Origin: Clostridia bacterium
GTDB taxonomy: Bacteria; Bacillota; Clostridia; Oscillospirales; Acutalibacteraceae
Assembly (NCBI GenBank): GCA_017538005.1
Contig: JAFYJR010000047.1
Span: forward strand, 1 to 38,525
DNA: 38,525 nt
Direction of reading: 5' to 3'
Below, piece after piece: positions 8,358 to 15,841 of the stretch; positions within the stretch are counted from its first letter, which is position 1; every line of letters starts with the position of its first letter. The translations under genes and the position numbers were made by a program. The notes beneath the pieces are model-generated. The model had not been told where the DNA came from. It did no database searches and saw nothing but the letters and a program-made list of their open reading frames with translations.

Positions 8358-8471
8358 ATGAAAGTCAGACCTTCTGTAAAGAAAATGTGCGACAAGTGCA
8401 AGATAATCAAGCGTAACGGCAAGGTTATGGTTATCTGCGAGAACCCGAAGCACAAACAACGCCAGGGCTGA
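8358..8471 (+). CDS. rpmJ: 50S ribosomal protein L36, zinc-binding form
   Basis: A 37-codon gene beginning MKVRPSVKKMCDKCK and ending NPKHKQRQG, an unmistakable L36. The zinc ligands are Cys11, Cys14, Cys27 and His32. AGGAGGT lies 7 bases before the ATG. The order infA-rpmJ-rpsM is standard. The protein is the smallest of the ribosome and sits in domain VI of 23S rRNA. Confidence 0.97.
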   Translation: MKVRPSVKKMCDKCKIIKRNGKVMVICENPKHKQRQG

Positions 8472-8504
8472 TTTCAGCTCTGAACCATTAATGGAGGTAA
8501 AAAA

Positions 8505-8873
8505 ATGGCTCGTATTTCAGGTGTAGATTTACCGAGAGATAAGAGAATTGAAGTTGCCCTCACCTACATTTACGGTATCGGTCAGAAGACAGCAAACGAT
8601 ATCATTGCTGCCACAGGCGTAAATCCCGACACACGTGTCAAGGATTTGACTGAAGACGACGTAGCAAAGCTGCGTGAGTACATTGACCACAATCTTAAAG
8701 TAGAAGGTGACCTCAGAAGAGAGACAGCTCTTGAAATCAAGAGACTCGTTGAAATCGGTTGCTATCGCGGCGTTCGTCACAGAAAGGGACTTCCCGTAAG
8801 AGGTCAGCGTTCAAAGACAAACGCTCGTACACGCAAGGGTCCGAAGAGAACCGTTGCAAACAAGAAGAAGTAA
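8505..8873 (+). CDS. rpsM: 30S ribosomal protein S13
   Basis: 122 residues. The N-terminus is MARISGVDLPRDKRIEVALT with the YGIGQKTANDI helix-hairpin-helix motif. The basic C-terminal tail (RGVRHRKGLPVRGQRSKTNA, then RTRKGPKRT) reaches toward the P-site tRNA. S13 makes intersubunit bridges in the small-subunit head. It is preceded by ATGGAGGT. Confidence 0.98.
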   Translation: MARISGVDLPRDKRIEVALTYIYGIGQKTANDIIAATGVNPDTRVKDLTEDDVAKLREYIDHNLKVEGDLRRETALEIKRLVEIGCYRGVRHRKGLPVRGQRSKTNARTRKGPKRTVANKKK

Positions 8874-8889
8874 TTAGGGAGGGGTACAA

Positions 8890-9294
8890 TTGGCTACAAA
8901 AGGTGCTAAGAAAGGCACAACTACTCGTAGACGTCGCGACCGCAAGAATATTGACCGCGGTGCGGCACATATCCAATCCACTTTCAACAATACTATAGTC
9001 ACAATTACCGATACACAGGGTAACGCGGTGTCATGGGCATCCGCAGGCGAGATGGGCTTCAGAGGATCCAAGAAGTCCACACCGTTTGCAGCTCAGACTG
9101 CTGCCGAGGTAGCCGCGAAGGCTGCCGTTGACCACGGTATGAAAACTGTTGAAGTATATGTAAAAGGCCCCGGCGCCGGTCGTGAAGCCGCAATCCGCGC
9201 ACTTCAGACAGCAGGTCTTGAAGTTACATCCATCAAGGACGTTACTCCGATCCCGCACAACGGCTGCCGTCCGCCCAAGAGAAGACGTGTATAA
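8890..9294 (+). CDS. rpsK: 30S ribosomal protein S11
   Basis: 134 residues. The start is TTG at 8890, eight bases after AGGGAGGGG; there is no ATG before the conserved region. Signature stretches are AHIQSTFNNTIVTITDTQGN and the C-terminal DVTPIPHNGCRPPKRRRV. S11 lies on the platform near the mRNA exit and the Shine-Dalgarno duplex. It is the second TTG start in this operon, alongside rpsE. Confidence 0.97.
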   Translation: MATKGAKKGTTTRRRRDRKNIDRGAAHIQSTFNNTIVTITDTQGNAVSWASAGEMGFRGSKKSTPFAAQTAAEVAAKAAVDHGMKTVEVYVKGPGAGREAAIRALQTAGLEVTSIKDVTPIPHNGCRPPKRRRV

Positions 9295-9310
9295 TCAGGA
9301 GGAAATGTAA

Positions 9311-9931
9311 ATGTCAAGATACACAGGTGCAGTTTGTAAACAGTGCCGCCGTGAGGGCAAGAAGCTTTTCCTCAAGGGCGACAGATGCTATACAGGCAAA
9401 TGCGCATTAGAACGTCGTTCATACGCTCCCGGTCAGCATGGCCAGGGCAGAAAGAAGACTTCCGAATACGGTATCCAGCTCCGCACAAAGCAGCAGGCAA
9501 GAAGATACTACGGTATTCAGGAAAGCCAGTTCCACAAGTACTTCCTCATGGCTGAAAAGATGGAAGGCATGACAGGTGAGAACTTACTTAAACTCTGCGA
9601 AAGCCGCCTTGACAATGTAGTTTACCTGCTTGGTTTCGCCAGCTCTCGTCAGCAGGCCCGCCAGCTCGTAACACACGGTCATTTCAAGGTAAACGGCAAG
9701 AAGTGCAACATTCCGTCGTATCTTCTTTGCGCAGGTGACACAATATCAATCAAGGAGAAAAGTGCCGATACTGAAAGCTTTAAGGTTATTCTTGAAGCCA
9801 ACGGTTCAAGACCGGTACCAACATGGCTCTCTAAGGACAACACCTCCGGTAAGGTTGTTAATCTTCCTGACCGTGAACAGATTGGTGTTCCCGTTGAAGA
9901 GCACTACATCGTTGAGTACTATTCCAAATAA
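9311..9931 (+). CDS. rpsD: 30S ribosomal protein S4, zinc-binding form
   Basis: 206 residues. The N-terminal region carries four cysteines (CKQC at 9-12 and two more in the DRCYTGKCALERR segment), the zinc-binding form. The S4 RNA-binding domain contains RLDNVVYLLGFASSRQQARQ followed by LVTHGHFKVNGKK. S4 nucleates small-subunit assembly and forms part of the mRNA entry helicase. In many Clostridia rpsD lies in this alpha operon between rpsK and rpoA, as here. Confidence 0.98.
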   Translation: MSRYTGAVCKQCRREGKKLFLKGDRCYTGKCALERRSYAPGQHGQGRKKTSEYGIQLRTKQQARRYYGIQESQFHKYFLMAEKMEGMTGENLLKLCESRLDNVVYLLGFASSRQQARQLVTHGHFKVNGKKCNIPSYLLCAGDTISIKEKSADTESFKVILEANGSRPVPTWLSKDNTSGKVVNLPDREQIGVPVEEHYIVEYYSK

Positions 9932-9988
9932 TGCCGCATAATTAAAACTTAATATTGCGACATCTCATTATCTTAAGGAGGGTTTTGA

Positions 9989-10933
9989 ATGATAAGTATC
10001 GAAAAGCCGAATGTTGAGTGCATCGACACAGGCGACACTTATGGCAAGTTTACTCTGGAACCGCTTGAGAGAGGTTTTGGTACAACGGTTGGCAACAGCC
10101 TTCGTCGCGTCCTTCTTTCATCTCTTCCGGGTTATGCTATAACATCCGTAAAGATTGATGGCGTTCTTCATGAGTTCACAACCATCAAGGGTGTCAAGGA
10201 AGACATCACAGAGATAGTTTTGAATCTGAAGAGCGTAATCCTCAAGATAAATGGCGATGGCCCCAAGACAATGTACATTGAGGCTTCAGGCGCAGGCGAG
10301 GTTACCGCGGGTGACATCAAGGGTGACTCAGACGTTGAGATTTTAAACCCCGAACTTCACATAGCGAGCCTTGACAAGGGCGCAAAGCTTTCAATGGAAT
10401 TGACTGCAGACGTCGGCAGAGGTTATGTTTCGGCTGAGAGAAACAAGCTCGAAATGCAGCCGCCGATTGGCGTAATTGCTATAGATTCAATCTATACACC
10501 TGTACTGAAGGTCAACTATACCGTTGAGAATACCCGTGTAGGTCAGCGTATCGACTTTGATAAGCTCACACTCGAGGTATGGACGAACGGTACGATTTCC
10601 GCGAAGGAAGCCGTATCGCTCGGCGCCAAGATCCTCAACGATCACCTCAAGTTGTTCATCGATCTGTCTGAAAATGAATTCATGACAGACGTACTCGTTG
10701 AAAAGGACGACAACTCAAGAGAGAAAGTCCTCGAGATGACCATTGAAGAACTTGATTTGTCTGTTCGTTCTTTCAATTGCTTGAAGAGAGCAGGCATCAA
10801 CACGGTAGAAGACCTTACGAACAGATCAGAAGACGATATGATGAAGGTCCGCAACCTCGGCAAGAAGTCTCTTGACGAAGTTATCGCGAAACTCGATTCA
10901 CTCGGCTTCACACTTCGTAAAGAAGAAGAATAA
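9989..10933 (+). CDS. rpoA: RNA polymerase alpha subunit
   Basis: 314 residues. The N-terminal assembly domain (about 1-230) has LEPLERGFGTTVGNSLRRVL and the DVGRGYVSAERNK segment. A short linker leads to the C-terminal domain (about 245-314), whose helix-hairpin-helix FNCLKRAGINTVEDL and LGKKSLDEV bind UP elements and activators. The 57-base gap to rpsD is AT-rich, ending in TAAGGAGGG; no confident promoter was seen in it. Confidence 0.98.
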   Translation: MISIEKPNVECIDTGDTYGKFTLEPLERGFGTTVGNSLRRVLLSSLPGYAITSVKIDGVLHEFTTIKGVKEDITEIVLNLKSVILKINGDGPKTMYIEASGAGEVTAGDIKGDSDVEILNPELHIASLDKGAKLSMELTADVGRGYVSAERNKLEMQPPIGVIAIDSIYTPVLKVNYTVENTRVGQRIDFDKLTLEVWTNGTISAKEAVSLGAKILNDHLKLFIDLSENEFMTDVLVEKDDNSREKVLEMTIEELDLSVRSFNCLKRAGINTVEDLTNRSEDDMMKVRNLGKKSLDEVIAKLDSLGFTLRKEEE

Positions 10934-10951
10934 GGGAAGGAGTGTTTTTAA

Positions 10952-11293
10952 ATGCCAGGCACAAGAAAACTCGGCAGAGCAAGCGATCATCGCAAGGCAA
11001 TGCTTCGCGGTATGGTCACTTATTTGCTCGAGACCGGCAAACTTGAAACCACCGTTACCCGCGCTAAAGAAGTCCGCTCCATGACGGAGAAGATGATAAC
11101 TCTCTCCAAGGATGCGACTCTTGCAAACAAGAGACAGGTTTTGGCCTATGTCACAAAAGAGGACGTAGCAAAGAAACTCTTTGACGAAATCGGTCCGAAG
11201 TATAAGGACGTAAACGGCGGTTACTGCCGTATTATCAAGACAGGCCCGCGCCGCGGCGACGCAGCCGAGATGTGCATCATAGAGCTCGTCTGA
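10952..11293 (+). CDS. rplQ: 50S ribosomal protein L17
   Basis: 113 residues beginning MPGTRKLGRASDHRKAMLRG, the L17 signature, and ending with GPRRGDAAEMCIIELV. L17 lies near the tunnel exit on the solvent side. It is the last gene of the ribosomal operon and is followed 26 bases later by an intrinsic terminator. GGAAGGAG precedes the ATG. Confidence 0.98.
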   Translation: MPGTRKLGRASDHRKAMLRGMVTYLLETGKLETTVTRAKEVRSMTEKMITLSKDATLANKRQVLAYVTKEDVAKKLFDEIGPKYKDVNGGYCRIIKTGPRRGDAAEMCIIELV

Positions 11294-11319
11294 TAAACGG
11301 TAACACACATAAAAAGAGA

Positions 11320-11352
11320 ACCCTGAGAGGCAAAACCTCTCAGGGTCTTTTT
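11320..11352 (+). terminator. Intrinsic terminator of the ribosomal operon
   Basis: A perfect 11-bp stem pairs ACCCTGAGAGG (11320-11330) with CCTCTCAGGGT (11336-11346) around a CAAAA loop, followed by TCTTTTT. It lies 26 bases after rplQ and separates the ribosomal operon from the tungstate/cofactor operon. Confidence 0.93.
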
Positions 11353-11355
11353 ATA

Positions 11356-11384
11356 TTGATAATATTATAGAGATGTGCTAAAAT
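11356..11384 (+). promoter_or_regulatory. Sigma-A type promoter of the tup/moa operon
   Basis: TTGATA at 11356-11361 (5 of 6 matches to the -35 box), a 17-base spacer, and an extended -10 TGcTAAAAT at 11376-11384. Transcription should begin near 11391, giving a leader of about 200 bases before tupA. The -35 box starts 4 bases after the T-tract of the preceding terminator. Confidence 0.8.
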
Positions 11385-11403
11385 TTATGCGTAAAACTGA
11401 AGA

Positions 11404-11534
11404 TGACCATATGGTTTCGAGCAAAATAACCTAAGCTTTTGTATGGTTTTTTGCTAGGGTTTTGTCGGAAACGACAGGGCCTCCCGTTTTGGAAAGGAAT
11501 CATTCGATGACACGTATATTCGGTGAATCCATAT
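11404..11534 (+). promoter_or_regulatory. Moco/Tuco-like riboswitch aptamer
   Basis: Structured leader upstream of tungstate uptake and pterin-cofactor genes. A closing stem P1 pairs 11409-11419 (ATATGGTTTCG) with 11524-11534 (TGAATCCATAT): 10 pairs including a G-T, with one T-T mismatch. Inside are a hairpin of 11 pairs (11420-11431 with 11445-11455, one bulge), a perfect hairpin TGTCG-GAAA-CGACA (11463-11476, a GNRA tetraloop), the single-strand-like GGGCCTCCC and GGAAAGGAA blocks (11477-11499), and the small hairpin TCAT-TCG-ATGA followed by CACG. The CCTCCC / GGAAAGG / ATGACAC blocks are what I recall of the Moco RNA motif, a riboswitch class known upstream of moa, mod and tup genes. Assignment combines this resemblance with gene context; a covariance-model search was not possible. 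Confidence 0.78.
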
Positions 11535-11558
11535 CCATATGGGTTCACCTTTTGTTTT
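11522..11558 (+). terminator. Riboswitch expression-platform terminator
   Basis: A 12-bp hairpin: GGTGAATCCATA (11522-11533) pairs with 11538-11549 around a TCCA loop, with a single T-G wobble, followed by TTTTGTTTT. It lies 33 bases before the tupA start. Its 5' arm overlaps the 3' strand of the aptamer P1 stem, so the two cannot form together; this is how transcription of the operon could be switched. Confidence 0.82.
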
Positions 11559-11591
11559 GCAAAAACTTTTAGCTAAAAGGAGATGTTCACT

Positions 11592-12623
11592 ATGAACACA
11601 AGAAAGCTTGTTGCCATTCTCATGGCACTCGTAATGGTTCTCGGTCTTGCGGCCTGCGCAAAGGCTCCCGAAGCTCCGGCAGCGGACGACACAGGCAAGG
11701 ACGAGACTCCGGCCGTTACACTTAGTCTTGACATCCTCAAGGAAGAGGATGACGCCATGATTAACAACTATACCGTTATAGCTGTTAATGACAAGGCAGA
11801 CTGGAAAGACGCTGACGGAAACGCAGTTGCTGATGTTAAGATCAACACAGCAGGCGCTGACGCTTTCATCAACTGGCTTCTTTCTGAAGGTCTTGACCTC
11901 TGTGCCGCTTACGGCAAGGACACTTATGGTGTGCCTCTTTTCACACTTAAGGATGATGCTCCGAAGTCAACAGCGACTATAGAGAAGGCTACTGATGAGA
12001 CAAAGACAATCCGTCTTTCAACAACAACATCCGTAAACGACTCAGGTCTCCTCGGTTCAATCCTTCCCGTATTCGAAGAGAAGTACGGCTACAAGGTAGA
12101 GGTATTCTCAGCCGGTACAGGTAAGGCCATCGCCAATGCCCAGATGGGTAACGCTGATGTTATCCTTGTTCACGCAAAGGCTTCTGAGGAAGATTTTGTT
12201 GCTGCAGGTTATGCAAGAGTAGTTGACGGTTTCTCAGCTGAGAGACTTACATTTATGTACAACTATTTCGTACTTGTAGGTCCGAAGGATGACCCGATCG
12301 GTGTTAAGGAAGCAGCTGACGTTAAGACAGCTTTCGCTCTTATCGCTGAAAAGGGCGCTGCAGGCGAAGCCAAATTCGTATCCCGTGGCGATGAGTCCGG
12401 AACACACAAGGCTGAAATCAAGCTCTGGCCGGAAGATCTCGGTATCACAACTGATGCTGAGTCCTTCAAGGATTACACAGACTGGTACATTTCAGCTAAC
12501 GCAGGCATGGGCGCCTGCATCAAGATGGCTGACGAGATGGGCGCTTACATCCTCACAGATAAGGCTACATATCTCACAGCTGCAGGCAACTATGAGCAGT
12601 TCCTTGCTGATCTTGCCGCGTAA
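11592..12623 (+). CDS. tupA: Tungstate-binding lipoprotein TupA, apparently circularly permuted
   Basis: Substrate-binding protein of a tungstate ABC importer, 343 residues. ATG 11592 lies 9 bases after AAGGAG; an in-frame ATG at 11583 is too close to that site. A lipoprotein signal ends in LAAC (Cys22). The TupA core runs from about 138 to the end: LSTTTSVNDSGLL (142-154, the oxyanion-binding TTTS), AGTGKAIA, GNADVILVHA, SRGDESGTH (264-272), and YILTDKATYL (319-328). Residues 44-120, with LDILKEEDDAMINNY and later ADAFINWLLSE and YGVPLFTL, match the segment that in ordinary TupA follows the DRGTYL motif and forms the C-terminus. Here the protein ends 15 residues after ATYL without it. Identity as TupA is secure; the permutation is inferred from remembered family sequences. 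Confidence 0.93.
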   Translation: MNTRKLVAILMALVMVLGLAACAKAPEAPAADDTGKDETPAVTLSLDILKEEDDAMINNYTVIAVNDKADWKDADGNAVADVKINTAGADAFINWLLSEGLDLCAAYGKDTYGVPLFTLKDDAPKSTATIEKATDETKTIRLSTTTSVNDSGLLGSILPVFEEKYGYKVEVFSAGTGKAIANAQMGNADVILVHAKASEEDFVAAGYARVVDGFSAERLTFMYNYFVLVGPKDDPIGVKEAADVKTAFALIAEKGAAGEAKFVSRGDESGTHKAEIKLWPEDLGITTDAESFKDYTDWYISANAGMGACIKMADEMGAYILTDKATYLTAAGNYEQFLADLAA

Positions 12624-12631
12624 GGTAATTA

Positions 12632-13324
12632 ATGCAAAACATTTTTGTAAAAGCCATTGAGCTTATCGCGTCGCATGACCCTGAGCTCATAAGTATAGTT
12701 AAGATTACACTTAGAATGTGCTTTTCAAGCTCCCTTGTGGCACTCCTTTTAGGAGTGCCCTTTGGGGCTTTTTTGGCTTTAACCCGATTTCCCGGAAGAA
12801 GAGCGATAATAGTTTTAAACAGAACTTTGATGAGCATGCCGCCGGTTGTATGCGGTCTCATCTGCTATATCATGTTCTCGGGTGTGGGATCTCTTCGCGC
12901 GCTTGAACTTCTCTATACCGTAACCGGTATGGTAATAGCGCAGGTAATACTCATAACACCCATAGTCGCCGCAAACACGGAGACGTTTTTGTCCGGAATA
13001 GTTCCCGAACTTCGTGAGACCACAAAAGGTATGGGCCTCGGTTTTGGCAAGACGCTCGGCCTCACGATACTTGAAAGTAAATATCAGATAGTTTCGACCT
13101 ACCTTGTGGGATTTGCACGCTCGATAGCTGAGGTAGGTGCCGTATCAATGGTAGGTGGTGCCATTGTATACAAGACAAATGTCATGACCACCGCGATAAT
13201 GAACTATACAAGCAGAGGAAACTTCTCGAAGGCTATGGCCATAGGTATTATACTTATGACTCTCTCTCTGATTGTAAATATCATTGTTCATCTGATGTCC
13301 GAGAGGGTGGTGGATGACCGATGA
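12632..13324 (+). CDS. tupB: Tungstate ABC transporter permease TupB
   Basis: 230 residues with about five or six hydrophobic segments in the cytoplasmic membrane. The EAA-type coupling loop reads ELRETTKGMGLGFGKTLGLT, which contacts the ATPase. The overall form is a ModB/TupB-type binding-protein-dependent permease. It starts 8 bases after the tupA stop and overlaps tupC by four bases (ATGA). Tungstate rather than molybdate is inferred from the TupA partner and the AOR gene downstream in the window. Confidence 0.92.
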   Translation: MQNIFVKAIELIASHDPELISIVKITLRMCFSSSLVALLLGVPFGAFLALTRFPGRRAIIVLNRTLMSMPPVVCGLICYIMFSGVGSLRALELLYTVTGMVIAQVILITPIVAANTETFLSGIVPELRETTKGMGLGFGKTLGLTILESKYQIVSTYLVGFARSIAEVGAVSMVGGAIVYKTNVMTTAIMNYTSRGNFSKAMAIGIILMTLSLIVNIIVHLMSERVVDDR

Positions 13325-13992
13325 AGATAACAAACATGAAAAAAACGTACGGCACAAAAGTCGCACTTGATATAGATGAACTCGAATTTGAAGACGGCAA
13401 GATTTACGCCATAGTCGGCGCGAACGGCAGCGGCAAGTCGACGCTTATACGCGCCATGGCGGGCACGATAAAAACGGACGACGGCAGGAAGGCTGATTTC
13501 GGCGGCAAAACACATTGTTATATGCCGCAGAAAAATCACGCCTTTAAGATGTCGACCGAAAAGAATGTACTGCTTGGCGCAAAGGGGGAAGACGCGAAAG
13601 GAAAAGCGAGCGCCCTGATGAAAGAGCTGAAGATAGATTCGCTGGCAAAGGCCAAGGCGCACAGGCTCTCCGGAGGAGAGACTGCCAAGATGGCTCTTTG
13701 CCGCACAATGCTCAGCGGAGCGCAGGTGCTGCTCCTGGATGAGCCTACAGCTGCAATGGACGTTGAGTCCACTTTGCTTGCAGAGGATATTATAAGAAGA
13801 TATAATAAAGACAACGGGGCGACAATAATCCTCATAACTCACTCGCTCAGCCAGGCAAAGCGCCTCGCGGATGAAATCATTTTCATGAAGGACGGTAAAA
13901 TCCTTGAAAAAGGCGAGACCGGTAAAATCCTGAGTAACCCCGAAAAAGCCGAGACAAAAGAATTCCTCGAATTTTTCAGTTCGGAGATATAG
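13321..13992 (+). CDS. tupC: Tungstate ABC transporter ATPase TupC
   Basis: 223 residues with a complete ABC ATPase set: Walker A GANGSGKST (33-41), Q-loop near Gln70, signature LSGGE (116-120), Walker B VLLLDE (136-141) and switch His in ITHS (173-175 region). It is shorter than ModC because there is no C-terminal molybdate-sensing TOBE domain, as in TupC. ATG overlaps the tupB stop (ATGA), so the two are translationally coupled. It powers import of the oxyanion delivered by TupA. Confidence 0.93.
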   Translation: MKITNMKKTYGTKVALDIDELEFEDGKIYAIVGANGSGKSTLIRAMAGTIKTDDGRKADFGGKTHCYMPQKNHAFKMSTEKNVLLGAKGEDAKGKASALMKELKIDSLAKAKAHRLSGGETAKMALCRTMLSGAQVLLLDEPTAAMDVESTLLAEDIIRRYNKDNGATIILITHSLSQAKRLADEIIFMKDGKILEKGETGKILSNPEKAETKEFLEFFSSEI

Positions 13993-14002
13993 CGGTTAAT
14001 GT

Positions 14003-14863
14003 ATGGAAAACAGAGAAATAGAATACTTTGACAACCTTTGGAATGAGTCCCATCCGAAAGACGGGATGAAACATACCAGGGAGACCTGGGACAGGCTTGC
14101 CGAAGGGTGGAATGATGACCCGGCAGAGGTCAGAAAGCAAAAGGATAAACAGTGTGACGATGTAACAGAGTTCTTTGTCGAAAGAGGAATTTTGACGAAG
14201 GACTCTGAAGTTGTCGATATAGGTTGCGGAGCGGGCACATATGCCGTCCGTTTTGCGCAAAAAGCGAAGTCGGTGACCTGTACCGACATATCCCCGAAAA
14301 TGCTTGATATCTGTAAAAAGACTGCTGATGAAGCAGGTATAAGCAATGTAAAATGCATCGAATGTGATTTTCTTGAATATGACGCTTCGGCCTGGGCAGA
14401 CAGATTTGATCTGGTGTTTACATCGCTCACACCTGCCATGAGCGGGGCGAAATCCGTTGAGAAAGTAAACGGGATCAGCAGGGGCTGGTGTTTCAACAAC
14501 AGTTTTGTCTACAGAAAAGACAACATCCGCAACGCGGTAATGAAGGATGTTTTCGGCAAAGAACCCACAAACAAGTGGGGCAACAGTTCGGTTTACTGTC
14601 TTTTCAACATACTCTGGCACATGGGCTTTTTGCCGGAACTTAAGTACTACAAGGAAATCATCGAATATGATTATGACCTCACTTACGATTTTGCGAAGGC
14701 TGTCGTTGTGAATATAATCAGGGACCGCGCGCCGACTGATGAAGAGGTAAAAAGAACTCTTGATTACCTCGAAAGGAATATGTCGGCGGACGGTAAAATT
14801 AAAAAAATAACCGAGTCACTTTACGGCTGGACATTTTGGAATGTTAAGGAGGGCAGAGCGTGA
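14003..14863 (+). CDS. Class I SAM-dependent methyltransferase, substrate unknown
   Basis: 286 residues. The Rossmann motif I is VDIGCGAGTY (71-80), followed by TCTDISPKML (92-101) and an LVFTSLTPA strand (137-145), the usual class I methyltransferase order. The N-terminal 50 residues are acidic and Trp-rich (DNLWNES, TWDRLAEGWNDDP). It sits inside the tungstate/pterin operon, 10 bases after tupC, and its TGA overlaps the GTG of moaA, so it is produced together with MoaA. Its ribosome binding site is weak (GGAG about 15 bases upstream). No methylation step exists in the known tungsto- or molybdopterin pathway, so its role is open: cofactor modification, a regulatory target or a small-molecule methylation. 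Family call is firm, function unknown. Confidence 0.85.
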   Translation: MENREIEYFDNLWNESHPKDGMKHTRETWDRLAEGWNDDPAEVRKQKDKQCDDVTEFFVERGILTKDSEVVDIGCGAGTYAVRFAQKAKSVTCTDISPKMLDICKKTADEAGISNVKCIECDFLEYDASAWADRFDLVFTSLTPAMSGAKSVEKVNGISRGWCFNNSFVYRKDNIRNAVMKDVFGKEPTNKWGNSSVYCLFNILWHMGFLPELKYYKEIIEYDYDLTYDFAKAVVVNIIRDRAPTDEEVKRTLDYLERNMSADGKIKKITESLYGWTFWNVKEGRA

Positions 14864-15840
14864 AGGACAGCTTCGGACGAAACATAGACTATCTTCGAAT
14901 ATCTGTCACAGACCGCTGTAATCTGCGCTGTGTCTACTGTATGCCGGAGGAGGGTGTCGAGCCCATCTCCCACGGCGATGTATTGTCATACGAAGAAACG
15001 ATAAGACTTGCGAGAATTTTCGCAAGTCTCGGCATAAAGGATATCAGGCTCACCGGAGGCGAGCCGCTTGTAAGAAAGGGTATTGAGAGCCTCATTGCCG
15101 ATATAAAAAAGATGCCCGGCATCGAGACCGTCAGCATAACCACGAACGGCATCCTCATACCGGAGAAGTTTGAGATGCTCAAAGCCGCGGGACTTGATGC
15201 CGTAAACATAAGCCTGGATACACTGAACAAAGAAAAGTTTGTAAAGATTACGAGACGGGAAGGTTTTGAGAAAGTAATCGAAGCCATAAAACTCTGTGAG
15301 GATCAGGGTATAAAAACCAAGGTTAACTGCGTCGCGATGAGAGGTGTAAATGACGACGAGTTTGCGTCAATTGCAAGTCTTGCGCTTGATCATAATATCT
15401 GCGTCAGGTTTATAGAATATATGCCCGTCGGCAAAAATGATTTCACGAAATGCGTTCCCACGGAAGAGATAAAAGAAAAGATTGAAGCAGTATACGGACC
15501 GCTTGAGAAGATAAATTCAGAAGGCTTCGGTCATGGTCCTGCGGTATACTATAAAGCGGAGGATTTCGTCGGAGCTATAGGCTTCATTTCTGCAATGACC
15601 TGCGCATTCTGTGAGTCCTGCAACCGTGTCCGACTTACGGCAGAGGGCTTTTTGAAGCTCTGCCTCCAGTATGACACGGGTGCTGATCTGCGCGGACCTT
15701 TAAGGGCAGGCGCGACAGATGAGGAAATAGCGAAAATCATTGAGGCGGCCGTCGCGCAAAAACCGAAGCAGCATACTTTCAACGATTACTTCGGCGCGGA
15801 CGACATTGATGACCGCGGTATGTCAAAGATAGGTGGATAG
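14860..15840 (+). CDS. moaA: GTP 3',8-cyclase MoaA
   Basis: 326 residues; radical SAM enzyme making the first pterin intermediate from GTP. The N-terminal cluster is C20-x3-C24-x2-C27 in TDRCNLRCVYC; the second, GTP-side cluster is C251, C254 and C268 in CESCNRVRLTAEGFLKLC. The C-terminus ends Gly-Gly, the tail required for activity in MoaA. The GTG start at 14860 overlaps the methyltransferase stop and follows AAGGAGGG. It works with MoaC, at the end of the same operon, to make cyclic pyranopterin monophosphate. Confidence 0.97.
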   Translation: MKDSFGRNIDYLRISVTDRCNLRCVYCMPEEGVEPISHGDVLSYEETIRLARIFASLGIKDIRLTGGEPLVRKGIESLIADIKKMPGIETVSITTNGILIPEKFEMLKAAGLDAVNISLDTLNKEKFVKITRREGFEKVIEAIKLCEDQGIKTKVNCVAMRGVNDDEFASIASLALDHNICVRFIEYMPVGKNDFTKCVPTEEIKEKIEAVYGPLEKINSEGFGHGPAVYYKAEDFVGAIGFISAMTCAFCESCNRVRLTAEGFLKLCLQYDTGADLRGPLRAGATDEEIAKIIEAAVAQKPKQHTFNDYFGADDIDDRGMSKIGG

Positions 15841-15841
15841 T

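Noticed and set aside
13976..14620. Minus-strand open frame of 214 codons opposite the methyltransferase
   Set aside because: The plus frame has clear SAM-binding motifs, fits the operon and overlaps moaA correctly; the minus frame has no motif or ribosome binding site.
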